Positions 50,175 to 58,563 of a stretch of 64,000 bases of DNA are shown piece after piece. The DNA is from Nocardioides pinisoli. Lineage in GTDB: Bacteria > Actinomycetota > Actinomycetes > Propionibacteriales > Nocardioidaceae. A model generated the notes under the pieces. That model saw nothing but the letters and a program-made list of their open reading frames with translations. It was not told the DNA's origin and ran no database searches. Every line of letters begins with the position of its first letter. Within the stretch, counting starts at the first letter, position 1. The stretch spans positions 248,001-312,000 of the forward strand of contig NZ_JANARS010000004.1 of assembly GCF_024199985.1 (NCBI RefSeq), written 5' to 3'. Position numbers and translations under genes: made by a program.

Positions 50175-50192
50175 CACGACCCGCACGACAGC

Positions 50193-50227
50193 ACGAGGCC
50201 CCGCATCCGCCGGATGCGGGGCCTCGT
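50193..50227. terminator. Perfect 16-bp bidirectional terminator hairpin
   Basis: ACGAGGCCCCGCATCC (50193-50208) pairs with GGATGCGGGGCCTCGT (50212-50227) around a 3-nt loop. It sits between the convergent GlsB-like and ferritin-like genes. Confidence 0.9.
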
Positions 50228-50261
50228 CACGTCTGCGGGACGTCCAGCCTCGGGGCCGGGC

Positions 50262-50936
50262 TCAGGCCTCGAGGCCGAGCCGGGCCATCCGGTCGGCGTG
50301 CAGCTCGGTCAGCCGGGCGAACATCCGCCCGAGCGCGGCCAGGTCGAGCCCCGGTCGGTCGACTCCCCCGGCCAGCAGGGCGGTGAGCGAGTCACGGTCG
50401 CCGGCGACGCGCTGGGCCTGCGTGAGGGCCTCCCCCATCAGCCGGCGCCCCCACAGGGCCAGCCGTCCACCGAGCCGGTGGTCCTCGGCGATGCCGGCGC
50501 GCACCCGCTCCACGATGAAGGCGGTCTGCCCGGAGTCCTCGAGCGAGGCGATGATGACCTCGCGGGTCTCGGCGTCGAGGTAGGCCGCGATCTCGCGGTA
50601 GAAGTCGGCGGCGAGCCCGTCGCCGACGTAGGCCTTGATCAGGCCCTCGTAGTAGTCGGAGGGCGCGGTGTGGGCGTGGAAGCTGTCGAAGCTGGGCCGG
50701 AAGACCTGCATCGCCTCGGCCGGGTCGGCGCCGAGCTGCTCGAGGCGGGCGACGAGCTTCTGCAGGTGGGCGAACTCGGCGGTGGCCATCGCCCCGATCG
50801 CGATCTTGTCGTCGATCCCGGGGGCCATCTTCGCGTCCTCGACGAGGCGCTCGAACGCCGACAGCTCGCCGTAGGCGATGGCCGCGAGGAGGTCGACGGC
50901 GGCGCGGCGGTAGTCCTCGTCGGGCGATTCCGTCAT
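50262..50936 (-). CDS. Ferritin-like fold protein (actinobacterial, MiaE-like group)
   Basis: A 224-residue all-helical protein. Possible diiron ligands are Glu24 (AYGELSAFERLVEDA), Glu54/His57 (TAEFAHLQKL) and Glu/His in later helices (YLDAETREVIIASLEDSG, RLTELHADRM). It resembles the ferritin-like protein that precedes rhlE in mycobacteria (Rv3210c region, recalled). The function is not known; iron storage or a diiron oxygenase are both possible. TAGGCT lies 6 nt upstream of the ATG, so it is probably leaderless. Confidence 0.8.
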   Translation of the reverse strand: MTESPDEDYRRAAVDLLAAIAYGELSAFERLVEDAKMAPGIDDKIAIGAMATAEFAHLQKLVARLEQLGADPAEAMQVFRPSFDSFHAHTAPSDYYEGLIKAYVGDGLAADFYREIAAYLDAETREVIIASLEDSGQTAFIVERVRAGIAEDHRLGGRLALWGRRLMGEALTQAQRVAGDRDSLTALLAGGVDRPGLDLAALGRMFARLTELHADRMARLGLEA

Positions 50937-50942
50937 GTTCGC

Positions 50943-50948
50943 AGCCTA
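50943..50948 (-). promoter_or_regulatory. -10 box of the ferritin-like gene, leaderless type
   Basis: Plus-strand AGCCTA reads TAGGCT; 6 nt separate it from the ATG at 50936-50934. A plus-strand TAGCAT at about 50953-50958 may serve the divergent rhlE gene. Confidence 0.55.
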
Positions 50949-51095
50949 GCGATAGCATCATGGTGACCGAGCCGCCGACGCACCTGCCGGTGGCCGCCTG
51001 TATGTGCGCGGTCGGCACTTGCCCGCCAGGGCCTTTCGAGTGGGCTGACCGCATACGCGTGGGACATCCGACTCAGCAGAGAGCGACACCACCTC

Positions 51096-52508
51096 GTGAC
51101 CACCTTCCGTGACATGGGCGTACTGCCCGAGATCTGCGACGCGCTCGAGCGCGCCGGCATCACCACCCCCTTCGCCATCCAGGAGATGACCCTCTCGGTC
51201 GCCCTGCTCGGCACCGACCTCATCGGCCAGGCGCGCACCGGCACCGGCAAGACCCTGGCCTTCGGCATCCCCGTCCTGCAGCGCTCCATCGCGCCCAGCA
51301 ACCCGGCCTACGCCGACCTGCCGCAGGGCAAGCCGCAGGCCCTGATCGTCGCCCCCACCCGCGAGCTCGCGCTCCAGGTGTCCAACGACCTCCACCTGGC
51401 CAGCAAGGACATGGGGCTGCGCGTCCTCACCGTCTACGGCGGCGTCGGCTACGACACCCAGCTCGAGGCCCTCGAGACGGGCGTCGACATCGTCGTCGGC
51501 ACGCCCGGCCGCCTCATCGACCTGGCCAACCGTCGCGCGCTCGACCTGTCGCACGTGCACGCGCTCGTGCTCGACGAGGCCGACGAGATGCTCGACCTCG
51601 GCTTCCTGCCCGACGTCATCACGCTGCTGTCGAAGACGCCGGAGACCCGCCAGACGATGCTGTTCTCGGCGACCATGCCCGCGGCCATCGTCGCGCTGGC
51701 CCGCACCCACATGCGCCACCCGATGAACATCCGCGCCGAGTCGTCGTACGACACCACGATGGTGCCCGCGACCGCGCAGTTCATCTACCAGGCCCACGAC
51801 CTCGACAAGCCCGAGATCATCGGCCGCATCCTGCAGGCCGAGGACGCCGAGAAGATGATCGTCTTCACCCGCACCAAGCGTCAGTCCCAGCGCATCGCCG
51901 AGGACCTGCAGGAGCGCGGCTTCAACGCCTCCCCGCTCCACGGCGACATGGCGCAGGTCGCGCGCGAGAAGGCGCTCGCCCGCTTCCGCGAGGACAAGAT
52001 CAAGGTCCTCGTCTGCACCGACGTCGCGGCCCGCGGCATCGACGTGCGCGGCGTCTCCCACGTCATCAACTACACCTGCCCCGAGGACGACAAGACCTAC
52101 GTCCACCGCATCGGCCGCACCGGTCGCGCCGGCGCCACCGGCACGGCGATCACCTTCGTCGACTGGGCCGACCTGCACCGCTGGAAGATGATCAACAAGG
52201 CGCTCGACCTGCCCTTCGACGAGCCGCAGGAGACCTACTCCACCTCCGAGCACCTCTTCCACGACCAGGGCATCCCGGCCGGCACGAAGGGCCGCATCGT
52301 CGACCCCGCCCCGGTCGAGAAGAAGGAGCGCGCCCCGCGCGAGCGGCGCTCCGGCTCGGACCGCTCGGGCTCGGGCCGGTCCGACTCGGGCCGCTCGGAG
52401 CGCGCCGACGCCTCGACGTCCGAGAAGTCCGGCGACGCCCCCCGCCGTCGCAACCGCAACCGCCGGCGCACCCGTGGCGGTCAGTCGGTCGAGGCCCCCA
52501 AGGCCTGA
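51096..52508 (+). CDS. rhlE: DEAD-box RNA helicase, RhlE-like
   Basis: A 470-residue ATP-dependent RNA helicase. All motifs are present: Q motif PFAIQEMTL, I ARTGTGKTLAF, Ia PTRELALQ, Ib TPGRLID, II VLDEADEML, III SAT, IV VFTRTKRQ, V ARGIDVRG and VI HRIGRTGRAG. The C-terminal 90 residues are Arg/Ser-rich (RSGSDRSGSGRSDSGR) and end RRNRNRRRTRGGQ, a disordered RNA-binding tail. GTG start. The leader of about 130 nt can fold (arms 51000-51013 with 51047-51056), which may be relevant for autoregulation. Confidence 0.96.
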   Translation: MTTFRDMGVLPEICDALERAGITTPFAIQEMTLSVALLGTDLIGQARTGTGKTLAFGIPVLQRSIAPSNPAYADLPQGKPQALIVAPTRELALQVSNDLHLASKDMGLRVLTVYGGVGYDTQLEALETGVDIVVGTPGRLIDLANRRALDLSHVHALVLDEADEMLDLGFLPDVITLLSKTPETRQTMLFSATMPAAIVALARTHMRHPMNIRAESSYDTTMVPATAQFIYQAHDLDKPEIIGRILQAEDAEKMIVFTRTKRQSQRIAEDLQERGFNASPLHGDMAQVAREKALARFREDKIKVLVCTDVAARGIDVRGVSHVINYTCPEDDKTYVHRIGRTGRAGATGTAITFVDWADLHRWKMINKALDLPFDEPQETYSTSEHLFHDQGIPAGTKGRIVDPAPVEKKERAPRERRSGSDRSGSGRSDSGRSERADASTSEKSGDAPRRRNRNRRRTRGGQSVEAPKA

Positions 52509-52512
52509 CCCG

Positions 52513-53364
52513 TCACTTCCTCGCGCGAGCGGGCTTCTTCGTCCTGGTCTTGGGGCGGGAGGCCCGCTCGACGAGGTTCTGGGCGACCTCGCGGTAGGCG
52601 GCGGCACCCTTGCTGCTGCGGCTGGTGGACAGGATCGACCGGCCGGCCGCCGGGGCCTCGGCGAATTTGATCGTCTTGGGGATCGGCGGCTCGACGACCT
52701 CGAGGTCGTAGGTGTCGCTGATCGTCTCCAGCACGGTGCGGGCGTGGTTGGTGCGGCCGTCGTAGAGCGTCGGCAGCACGCCCCACACCTCGAGCCCGCG
52801 GTTGGTGAAGCGGCGTACGTCGTGGACGGTGTCGAGCAGCTGGCCCACGCCCCGGTGCGAGAGCGTCTCGCACTGCAGCGGCACGAGCACGCCGTCGGCG
52901 GCCGTGAGGGCGGCGACCGTCAGCACCCCGAGCGAGGGCGGGCAGTCGAGGAGCACCCAGTCGTAGGCCCCGACCTCGGAGTCCTCCAGGTCCTCGGCGA
53001 GCTGCTCGAGCGCGCCCTTGATGACGTGCTCACGCCCGGTGCGGGTCAGCAGGTCGGCCTCGGCACGGGCCAGCTCGATCGTGGCCGGCAGCACGTCGAC
53101 GCCGTCCTCGGTCTCGATGATGACCTCGATGGGGTCGACCCCCTGGGTCAGCACGTGGTGCACCGAGATGTCGAGGTCCTCGGGGTCGATGCCGAGGGAG
53201 AAGGTGAGGCACGCCTGCGGGTCGAGGTCGACCAGCAGCACGCGGTGCCCGAGCTCGGCCAGCGCGGCACCGATCGAGGCGACGGACGTGGTCTTGGCGA
53301 CCCCGCCCTTCTGATTGGCGACGGCCAGCGTGACGGGGGCCGCTCCCCGGCTCTTGGTGCTCAT
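52513..53364 (-). CDS. ParA/Soj-family ATPase
   Basis: A 283-residue deviant Walker A ATPase: NQKGGVAKTTSVAS (Lys19, Lys24), LLVDLDPQACLTFSLGI, VLLDCPPSLGVLT and PTLYDGRTNHARTVLE. The C-terminus is basic (RPKTRTKKPARARK), probably for DNA binding. There is no ParB gene beside it, so it is a lone ParA; the chromosomal parAB pair would be elsewhere. An equivalent gene follows rhlE in M. tuberculosis (Rv3213c, recalled). Convergent with rhlE with a 4-nt gap. Confidence 0.93.
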   Translation of the reverse strand: MSTKSRGAAPVTLAVANQKGGVAKTTSVASIGAALAELGHRVLLVDLDPQACLTFSLGIDPEDLDISVHHVLTQGVDPIEVIIETEDGVDVLPATIELARAEADLLTRTGREHVIKGALEQLAEDLEDSEVGAYDWVLLDCPPSLGVLTVAALTAADGVLVPLQCETLSHRGVGQLLDTVHDVRRFTNRGLEVWGVLPTLYDGRTNHARTVLETISDTYDLEVVEPPIPKTIKFAEAPAAGRSILSTSRSSKGAAAYREVAQNLVERASRPKTRTKKPARARK

Positions 53365-53425
53365 TGCCGGCCATTGTGCCGGACGGCCTCGCGGGCGTTC
53401 GTCGGGTCCTGAAATGCTGTCCTGC

Positions 53426-54178
53426 ATGACCACCTCACTCATCACCGGCGCGACCGCCGGCATCGGCCACGAGTACGCCGTCCAGCTCGCCGCCCGCGGC
53501 GACGACCTCGTCCTGGTGGCGCGCGACTCCGCCCGCCTCGAGCAGGTCGCCGAGGACCTGCGCCGAGCGCACGGGGTGGAGGTCGAGGTGCTGGTCGCCG
53601 ACCTGACCGACCGCGCGCAGCTGGCCACCGTCGAGGCCCGTCTCGCCGACCGCGACCGTCCCGTGGACCTGCTGGTCAACAACGCGGGCTTCGGGCTCAA
53701 GAAGCGCTTCCTCGACAACTCGGTCGACGATGAGACCGCGATGCTCGAGGTGCTCGTCACCGCCGTGATGCGGCTGAGCCACGCCGCCCTCGGCGCCATG
53801 GCCGAGCGCGGTCACGGCGGCATCATCAACGTCTCCAGCGTCGCCGCCTTCCTCCGCCGCGGCACCTACTCCGCGTCGAAGGCGTGGGTCAACAGCTTCA
53901 GTGAGTGGGCCCACTTGGAGTACGGCTCGCGCGGCGTGAAGGTGATGGCCCTGTGCCCGGGCTTCACCAAGACCGAGTTCCACCAGCGGATGGAGGTCAA
54001 GCGCGGCGAGGGCTTCATGTGGCTCGACGTCGAGTTCCTCGTGCGCACCTCGCTCGAAGACTTCGACAAGGGCCGCGCCTACTCCATCCCCGGCGCGCAG
54101 TACAAGGCCATCCGGGCGCTGACGGCGGTCATCCCCAACCGCGTCCTGCGGATGACGCAGTCGATGGGACGCCGCTGA
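53426..54178 (+). CDS. Short-chain dehydrogenase/reductase
   Basis: The 250-residue enzyme is a classical SDR: cofactor motif ITGATAGIGHEYA (TGxxxGIG), NNAGFG, catalytic Ser in INVSSVAAF, Tyr/Lys in TYSASKAW (YxxxK), and PGFTKTEF. ARD after LVLVAR suggests NADP preference. The substrate is unknown. The ATG follows a weak AATGCT box by 7 nt, so it may be leaderless. It is divergent from parA with a 61-bp gap. Confidence 0.92.
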   Translation: MTTSLITGATAGIGHEYAVQLAARGDDLVLVARDSARLEQVAEDLRRAHGVEVEVLVADLTDRAQLATVEARLADRDRPVDLLVNNAGFGLKKRFLDNSVDDETAMLEVLVTAVMRLSHAALGAMAERGHGGIINVSSVAAFLRRGTYSASKAWVNSFSEWAHLEYGSRGVKVMALCPGFTKTEFHQRMEVKRGEGFMWLDVEFLVRTSLEDFDKGRAYSIPGAQYKAIRALTAVIPNRVLRMTQSMGRR

Positions 54179-54326
54179 ATGCCGGTCGTGGATCTGCCCG
54201 CTCGGCTCGCGGGTCAGCCCCCACTGGGGATGATCCTCCTCGACATGTCACGACGAGTCTCCCCGCTCTGCGACGAGCCCGTCGAGTCAGTGACCGGCAC
54301 CCAGTAGGGCGAGGGGCACTGACCCC

Positions 54327-54875
54327 TCAGGACCGCTCGGCCGGCGCGGGCCCCAGCGTCGCGATCCACGCCTCCAGGTCCCGCGGCCGGCGGAAGAGCA
54401 GCACGGCCGGCCCGTCAGGCGAGGCGGCCCAGCTCCGCATGCGGGCGCGCTTGCGGGCGAAGGACCGGAAGTGCCACACGAGGATCGAGTCCCGGCGCAC
54501 GATGGCCCGCCACGTCTCGACGTTGCCGTTGCAGCGGGGCTCCTTCGTGATGGCCGCCGAGACCGTCCTCCGCACCAGCCGGCCGAGCGAGAGCCAGCGC
54601 GGGTAGTCGAGCCCGACCACGAGCTGCGCGCGCGGGAGCACCAGGTCGAGCCAGGCGCCGTACGCCGAGTCGAGGACCCATCGCTCCCCCGCCACGACCT
54701 CGCCGATGAGCCGGCGCTGCTCGTCGCCGTCGACGGACACCCAGCCGGGCAGCCAGGTGAGCTCGTCGACGAGCGTCACCGGGTGGCCGGACCGGGCGCC
54801 GACGGCCAGCGCGGCGGTCGACTTGCCGCTCCCGGTGACGCCGTAGAGCAGGACGCGGTCGGGCAGCTCAGCCAT
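54327..54875 (-). CDS. P-loop kinase-like protein (topology-modulation/FlaR-like)
   Basis: The 182-residue protein has Walker A LYGVTGSGKSTAALAV near the N-terminus and Walker-B-like VDELTWLPGWV. LVVGLDYPRWLSLGRLVRRT and basic helices (FRSFARKRARMRSW) follow, as in proteins annotated as DNA topology modulation FlaR or adenylate-kinase-like. Its substrate is unknown. Its ATG lies inside the 3' end of the PHP gene (8-bp overlap), so translation is coupled. Confidence 0.8.
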   Translation of the reverse strand: MAELPDRVLLYGVTGSGKSTAALAVGARSGHPVTLVDELTWLPGWVSVDGDEQRRLIGEVVAGERWVLDSAYGAWLDLVLPRAQLVVGLDYPRWLSLGRLVRRTVSAAITKEPRCNGNVETWRAIVRRDSILVWHFRSFARKRARMRSWAASPDGPAVLLFRRPRDLEAWIATLGPAPAERS

Positions 54876-55713
54876 CGAGGGGGTTGCGGGCGAGGGACAG
54901 GAGGCGGTCGTACTGCTCGGGGTCGGTCGTGTTGACCCCCAGGTCGTGGTCGACCTTGCCGAGGCCGTGGTGGTCGCTGCTGCCGGTCACCACGAGGTCG
55001 AGGTCGGCCGCGATGCCGCGCAGCTCGGCGCGGTCGGCGGCGGAGTGGTCCTGGTGGTCGACCTCGATCCCGGCGAGCCCGAGGTCCTTCAGGCCGGCGA
55101 GGGCCTCCGCGGACAGCACCGACCGGCTGCCGCGGCCCCACGGGTGCGCGAGCACGGCGACGCCTCCGGCGCCGACGAGCAGGGGGATCATGTCCTCGAG
55201 CGCCGAGGCGTAGCGGTTGACGTAGCCCGGCTGCCCGGGGCTCAGGAGGGTCGCGAACGCCTCGGTCCGGTCGCGGACCACGCCGAGCCGCGCGAGCGCG
55301 TCGGCCACGTGCGGGCGGCCGGCGGCCACGGACCCGCCTGACTCGCGTCGTACGTCGTCCTCGGTGATGTCGACGCCGTGGGCGCGGAGGGCCGCGACGA
55401 TGGCGGGCGTGCGCGCCGTGCGGCCCTCGAGGATCCGGTCGAGCTCGAGCGCCAGCGCGGGGTCGGTCGGGTCGGGCAGGTAGCCGAGCAGGTGGACGCC
55501 CCGGTGGCCGTGGCGGGTGCTGATCTCCAGCCCGGGCACGAGCGTGATCCCGACCTCGTCGGCGACCTCGCGGGCCTCCGCCCACCCCGACATGGCGTCG
55601 TGGTCGGTGAGGGCGACGACGTCGAGGCCGGCGGACGCGGCCTCGCGGACCAGGTCGCCGGGGGTGTCGGTGCCGTCGCTGGCCGAGGAGTGCGTGTGGA
55701 GGTCGATCCGCAC
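54868..55713 (-). CDS. PHP-domain phosphoesterase
   Basis: The 281-residue enzyme starts with the PHP metal motif IDLHTHSSASDG (His6, His8). Further metal ligands are in VVALTDHDAMSGW, GLEISTRH, LAHPWGRGS and TGSSDHHGLGK. It resembles YciV/TrpH, now RNase AM or 3',5'-nucleoside bisphosphate phosphatase, which removes single nucleotides from RNA 5' ends. The GTG start gives the exact family N-terminus. It is 1 nt from the phosphatase stop. Confidence 0.9.
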   Translation of the reverse strand: MRIDLHTHSSASDGTDTPGDLVREAASAGLDVVALTDHDAMSGWAEAREVADEVGITLVPGLEISTRHGHRGVHLLGYLPDPTDPALALELDRILEGRTARTPAIVAALRAHGVDITEDDVRRESGGSVAAGRPHVADALARLGVVRDRTEAFATLLSPGQPGYVNRYASALEDMIPLLVGAGGVAVLAHPWGRGSRSVLSAEALAGLKDLGLAGIEVDHQDHSAADRAELRGIAADLDLVVTGSSDHHGLGKVDHDLGVNTTDPEQYDRLLSLARNPLDG

Positions 55714-55714
55714 G

Positions 55715-56281
55715 TCAGCTGTTCCAGGTCAGCAGGGCGGGGTGCTCGCGCTCGTAGCCGAGCACCGAGACGGTCGCGGTGTCGAGCTTGAAGAAGCGTC
55801 CCTCGGCGGCCGTCTGCTCCAGCCACCGCGCCGTCAGGACGCGGAGCGAGTGGCCGTGGGCGAAGACGAGCGAGCGGTCGTGCTCACGGGTGCGCCGCAC
55901 GACGCGGTCGAGCCGGGTGGACACGTCGTCGGGCGTCTCGCCGCCGGGGGTGGGGTGAGTCCAGACCGTCCAGCCCGGCACGTCCTCGCGGATCTCCGCG
56001 GTGGTCACGCCCTCGTAGTCGCCGTAGGCCCACTCGACGAGGTCGTCGTCGACGTCGGCGTCGGGGAACCCGGCCAGCTCGGCCGTACGACGCGCGCGCC
56101 GGCGCGGACTGGTCAGCACCAGGTCGAACTCCACGTCGGCCAGGCGGGACGCCAGCGCCGTGGCCGCCTCCTCGCCGGACTCGGTGAGCGGGAGGTCGGT
56201 GACGGAGGTGTGCCTGCCGTCGCGGCTCCACTCCGTCTCGCCGTGCCGGACCACCCAGAGCTCGGGACCAGTGGAGGACAT
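55715..56281 (-). CDS. Histidine phosphatase family protein
   Basis: The 188-residue phosphatase has RHGETEW with phospho-acceptor His13, Arg12 and Glu15, LTSPRRRARRTAEL, and the second His in VFAHGHSLR. It belongs to the phosphoglycerate-mutase-like branch, acting as a phosphatase. The relevant mycobacterial neighbour is Gpm2 (Rv3214, recalled), an acid phosphatase, so the name mutase should be avoided. CAGACT lies 6 nt before the ATG (leaderless). Heads the phosphatase-PHP-P-loop operon. Confidence 0.9.
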   Translation of the reverse strand: MSSTGPELWVVRHGETEWSRDGRHTSVTDLPLTESGEEAATALASRLADVEFDLVLTSPRRRARRTAELAGFPDADVDDDLVEWAYGDYEGVTTAEIREDVPGWTVWTHPTPGGETPDDVSTRLDRVVRRTREHDRSLVFAHGHSLRVLTARWLEQTAAEGRFFKLDTATVSVLGYEREHPALLTWNS

Positions 56282-56287
56282 GCCGCG

Positions 56288-56293
56288 AGTCTG
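56288..56293 (-). promoter_or_regulatory. -10 box of the histidine phosphatase operon, leaderless type
   Basis: Plus-strand AGTCTG reads CAGACT, 6 nt before the ATG at 56281. Confidence 0.4.
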
Positions 56294-56327
56294 CCATGGG
56301 CGCCGGACGCGGCTGCCGGTGGACGCT

Positions 56328-56358
56328 CGCGCCGGCGGACGAGGTGCCCGCCGGCGCG
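56328..56358 (-). terminator. Hairpin downstream of the DUF5302 gene
   Basis: CGCGCCGGCGG (56328-56338) and CCGCCGGCGCG (56348-56358) are perfect 11-bp arms with a 9-nt loop, 22 nt past the DUF5302 stop on the minus strand. Confidence 0.75.
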
Positions 56359-56379
56359 CGTCGGTGACGGCTCAGACGC

Positions 56380-56565
56380 TCAGACGCCGCCTCCGCCTGC
56401 CTTGCGGCGGTGCATCGGCTTGGCGACGTTCTTGTCGTTGACCTCGGAGCCGTGGGCCTTCTCGCGCGAGCCGGCCCGGTCGTCGGGGTGGTCGTGGCCC
56501 TTCTTGCGATCGAGGGCCTCCCGCATCTTCGCCTTGATGTCTGCGTTGGGGTCCTGATCAGCCAT
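56380..56565 (-). CDS. DUF5302 small protein
   Basis: A 61-residue, very hydrophilic protein. Typical DUF5302 features are the N-terminal ADIKAKMREALDRKKG and the C-terminal MHRRKAGGGGV. It has no cysteine and no membrane segment and is probably disordered. The function is unknown. The ATG follows GAGGAGG. Transcribed alone and ended by the hairpin at 56328-56358. Confidence 0.85.
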   Translation of the reverse strand: MADQDPNADIKAKMREALDRKKGHDHPDDRAGSREKAHGSEVNDKNVAKPMHRRKAGGGGV

Positions 56566-56631
56566 GAGGTCCTCCTCGTCGATGACGGTACGGGGCCCAG
56601 CCTGCCAAACGCCTCCGGCGGGGTCGAGCGG

Positions 56632-57444
56632 TTAACGCCTCCGCAGCACGTCGATCCGCGCGCCGAGCTTGCCCATCGTCCGGTAGACCTGCCAGCGACA
56701 GTCGCCGAGCATCACGTCGTAGGCCGCGTCGCCGAACTCGGCCCGGTAGCGCCCCGGGTCGCGCAGCAGCCGCGCCAGGTGCAGGAGCGCGCGTCCGCCG
56801 TCGCCGTCCTGCTCCTGCGACCACTCCCCCCACTCGGTGGACAGGTCGATGGTGTCGACGACCTCCAGCCCCGACCGGGCGATGGCGTCGTCGATCACCC
56901 GCGGGTCGGCGGAGGTCGGGACCACTCCCATGACGTCGAAGAGCCAGTCGGCCTCGTCCGCACCGAGGAGGTCGGTGGCGACGGCCTGGAAGGCGACGAC
57001 GTGGCCGCCCGGCCGGAGCACGCGGGCGAACTCCGCGAAGGCGTCGTCGGGGCGCTCGACGTGGACCATGACGTCGCGGCACCAGACCAGGTCGAGCGAG
57101 GCGTCCACCGCGGGCACGTGCGTGGCGGTGCCGCGCTCGAACGCGAGGCGCGAGGCGATGTCGGGCACGAGGTCGCGTCGGGCGGCGCGAGCGAGGTCGA
57201 GGTGGCGCTGCACCGGGTCGATGCCCAGCACGCGGAAGCCGAAGTGGGTCGCGAGCCGCACGGCGTGGGCGCCCTCGCCGCACCCCACGTCGACGACCCT
57301 GCTGTCGGGGGGCAGGCCGAGCTCGCGGACGACCTGGAGGAGCACCGACGGGTCGCGCGGGCCGAGGCTCTCGTCGAGGCGCGCCGCGAAGGCGGGCTCG
57401 AGGCGCGGGTAGGTGTCGTAGAAGAAGGTCGGGTCCCAGGTCAC
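56632..57444 (-). CDS. Class I SAM-dependent methyltransferase
   Basis: A 270-residue methyltransferase with motif I VVDVGCGEGAHAVRLA, acidic loop LGIDPVQRHL, LVWCRDVMVHV and VLRPGGHVVAFQAV. This places it in the UbiE/Methyltransf_11 group of small-molecule methyltransferases; the acceptor is unknown. GTG start at 57444 with CAGACT 6 nt upstream. It is divergent from the sulfotransferase-like gene, with only 36 bp between starts, and both look leaderless. Confidence 0.9.
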   Translation of the reverse strand: MTWDPTFFYDTYPRLEPAFAARLDESLGPRDPSVLLQVVRELGLPPDSRVVDVGCGEGAHAVRLATHFGFRVLGIDPVQRHLDLARAARRDLVPDIASRLAFERGTATHVPAVDASLDLVWCRDVMVHVERPDDAFAEFARVLRPGGHVVAFQAVATDLLGADEADWLFDVMGVVPTSADPRVIDDAIARSGLEVVDTIDLSTEWGEWSQEQDGDGGRALLHLARLLRDPGRYRAEFGDAAYDVMLGDCRWQVYRTMGKLGARIDVLRRR

Positions 57445-57450
57445 GGAGCG

Positions 57451-57473
57451 AGTCTGCCGCGCTCCAGTAGGGT
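57451..57473. promoter_or_regulatory. Divergent leaderless -10 boxes
   Basis: CAGACT on the minus strand (57451-57456) is 6 nt from the methyltransferase GTG. TAGGGT on the plus strand (57468-57473) is 7 nt from the sulfotransferase-like ATG. The two promoters must overlap in a 36-bp gap. Confidence 0.55.
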
Positions 57474-57480
57474 CACCCGC

Positions 57481-58563
57481 ATGGCTCGCCGCGTGTTCCT
57501 CCACGTCGGCACGGCCAAGTCGGGGACCTCCTTCCTGCAGGACCTGTGGTGGCGGCACAGCGACGAGCTCCGCGGTCGTGGGCTGCTGCTGCCGGGCCGG
57601 CGCCGCGACCACTTCGCCGCCGCGGCGGTCGTCAAGGGGATGACCGCCGTCGTCGAGACCCTCGCCGACCACGAGCGCGACGCCTGGCACCGGCTCGTCG
57701 AGGAGACCCGGGCCTGGCCGGGCGACGTCCTGCTCACCAACGAGCACTTCTCCGACTCCCCCGCCGAGGCGGCCGCAGCCGCGCTCGCCGACCTCGCGGG
57801 TGCCGCCGACGAGGTGCACGTCGTCCTCACGGCCCGCGACCTGGGCCGCGTCCTGCCCTCGGCGTGGCAGCAGCGGGTCAAGATGGGCGCACGGCAGCCC
57901 TACCGCCGCTTCCTCGCCACCGTGCGACGCAGCGAGGGCGACCAGAAGTTCTGGCGCTACCACGACGTGCCGGCGATCCTCACGCTCTGGTCGGCGGGCC
58001 TCGCCGAGGGGCGCACCCACCTGGTGGTCGTCCCTCCCGCCGGGGCACCGCGCGACGAGCTCTGGCTGCGCACCGCCTCGGTGCTCGGCCTCGACGTGAC
58101 CGGCCTCGACACCGAGGCCCGCCGCCCCAACGACTCGCTCGGCCTCGTCGAGGCGGAGGTCCTGCGGCGGATCAACGAGCGCGTGCCCCGCCCCCGGCGT
58201 ACGCCCGCCCTGACCCGCCACGTGAAGGGCACGTTCGTGCCCGAGGTGCTGGCCGGCTCGGCGCACCGGGAGCCCTTCGTCCTCCCCGCCCGCCACCACG
58301 CCTGGGTGCACGAGCGGTCAGCAGCGACCGTCGCCGCCCTGAGCACGCGTGCCTACGACGTCGTGGGCGACCTCGACGACCTGCTGCCGGCACCGCCACG
58401 GGAGGGGCGCACCCCCGACGACGCGACCGACGATGAGCTGCTCGCCGCGGCCCGGACGGTGGCGTCCCGGCTCGGCCTCGCCCCGGTCGGGACCCTCGAC
58501 GAGGCCCTGGCCGCGGTCGCCGAGCACCTGCTCGCGGGTCAGCGCGGGACGAGCGCCCAGTAG
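57481..58563 (+). CDS. Sulfotransferase-like P-loop protein
   Basis: A 360-residue protein starting RRVFLHVGTAKSGTSFLQDL, where AKSGTSFL resembles the PAPS 5'-phosphosulfate loop of sulfotransferases. LLTNEHFS and VHVVLTARDLGRVLPSAWQQ correspond to the 3'-phosphate-binding region (R and S residues). I do not recognise a specific acceptor. The start ATG follows TAGGGT by 7 nt. Its last 25 bp overlap the convergent MaoC gene. Confidence 0.75.
   Translation: MARRVFLHVGTAKSGTSFLQDLWWRHSDELRGRGLLLPGRRRDHFAAAAVVKGMTAVVETLADHERDAWHRLVEETRAWPGDVLLTNEHFSDSPAEAAAAALADLAGAADEVHVVLTARDLGRVLPSAWQQRVKMGARQPYRRFLATVRRSEGDQKFWRYHDVPAILTLWSAGLAEGRTHLVVVPPAGAPRDELWLRTASVLGLDVTGLDTEARRPNDSLGLVEAEVLRRINERVPRPRRTPALTRHVKGTFVPEVLAGSAHREPFVLPARHHAWVHERSAATVAALSTRAYDVVGDLDDLLPAPPREGRTPDDATDDELLAAARTVASRLGLAPVGTLDEALAAVAEHLLAGQRGTSAQ

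Noticed and set aside
54180-54299. TGCCGGTC/GACCGGCA arms flanking the convergent SDR / P-loop gap as another repeat copy
   Set aside because: Only 8 bp of pairing over 120 nt and no similarity to either repeat family.
55715-56281. Phosphoglycerate mutase
   Set aside because: The RHG motif is common to all histidine phosphatases; length and neighbours fit the phosphatase subgroup.
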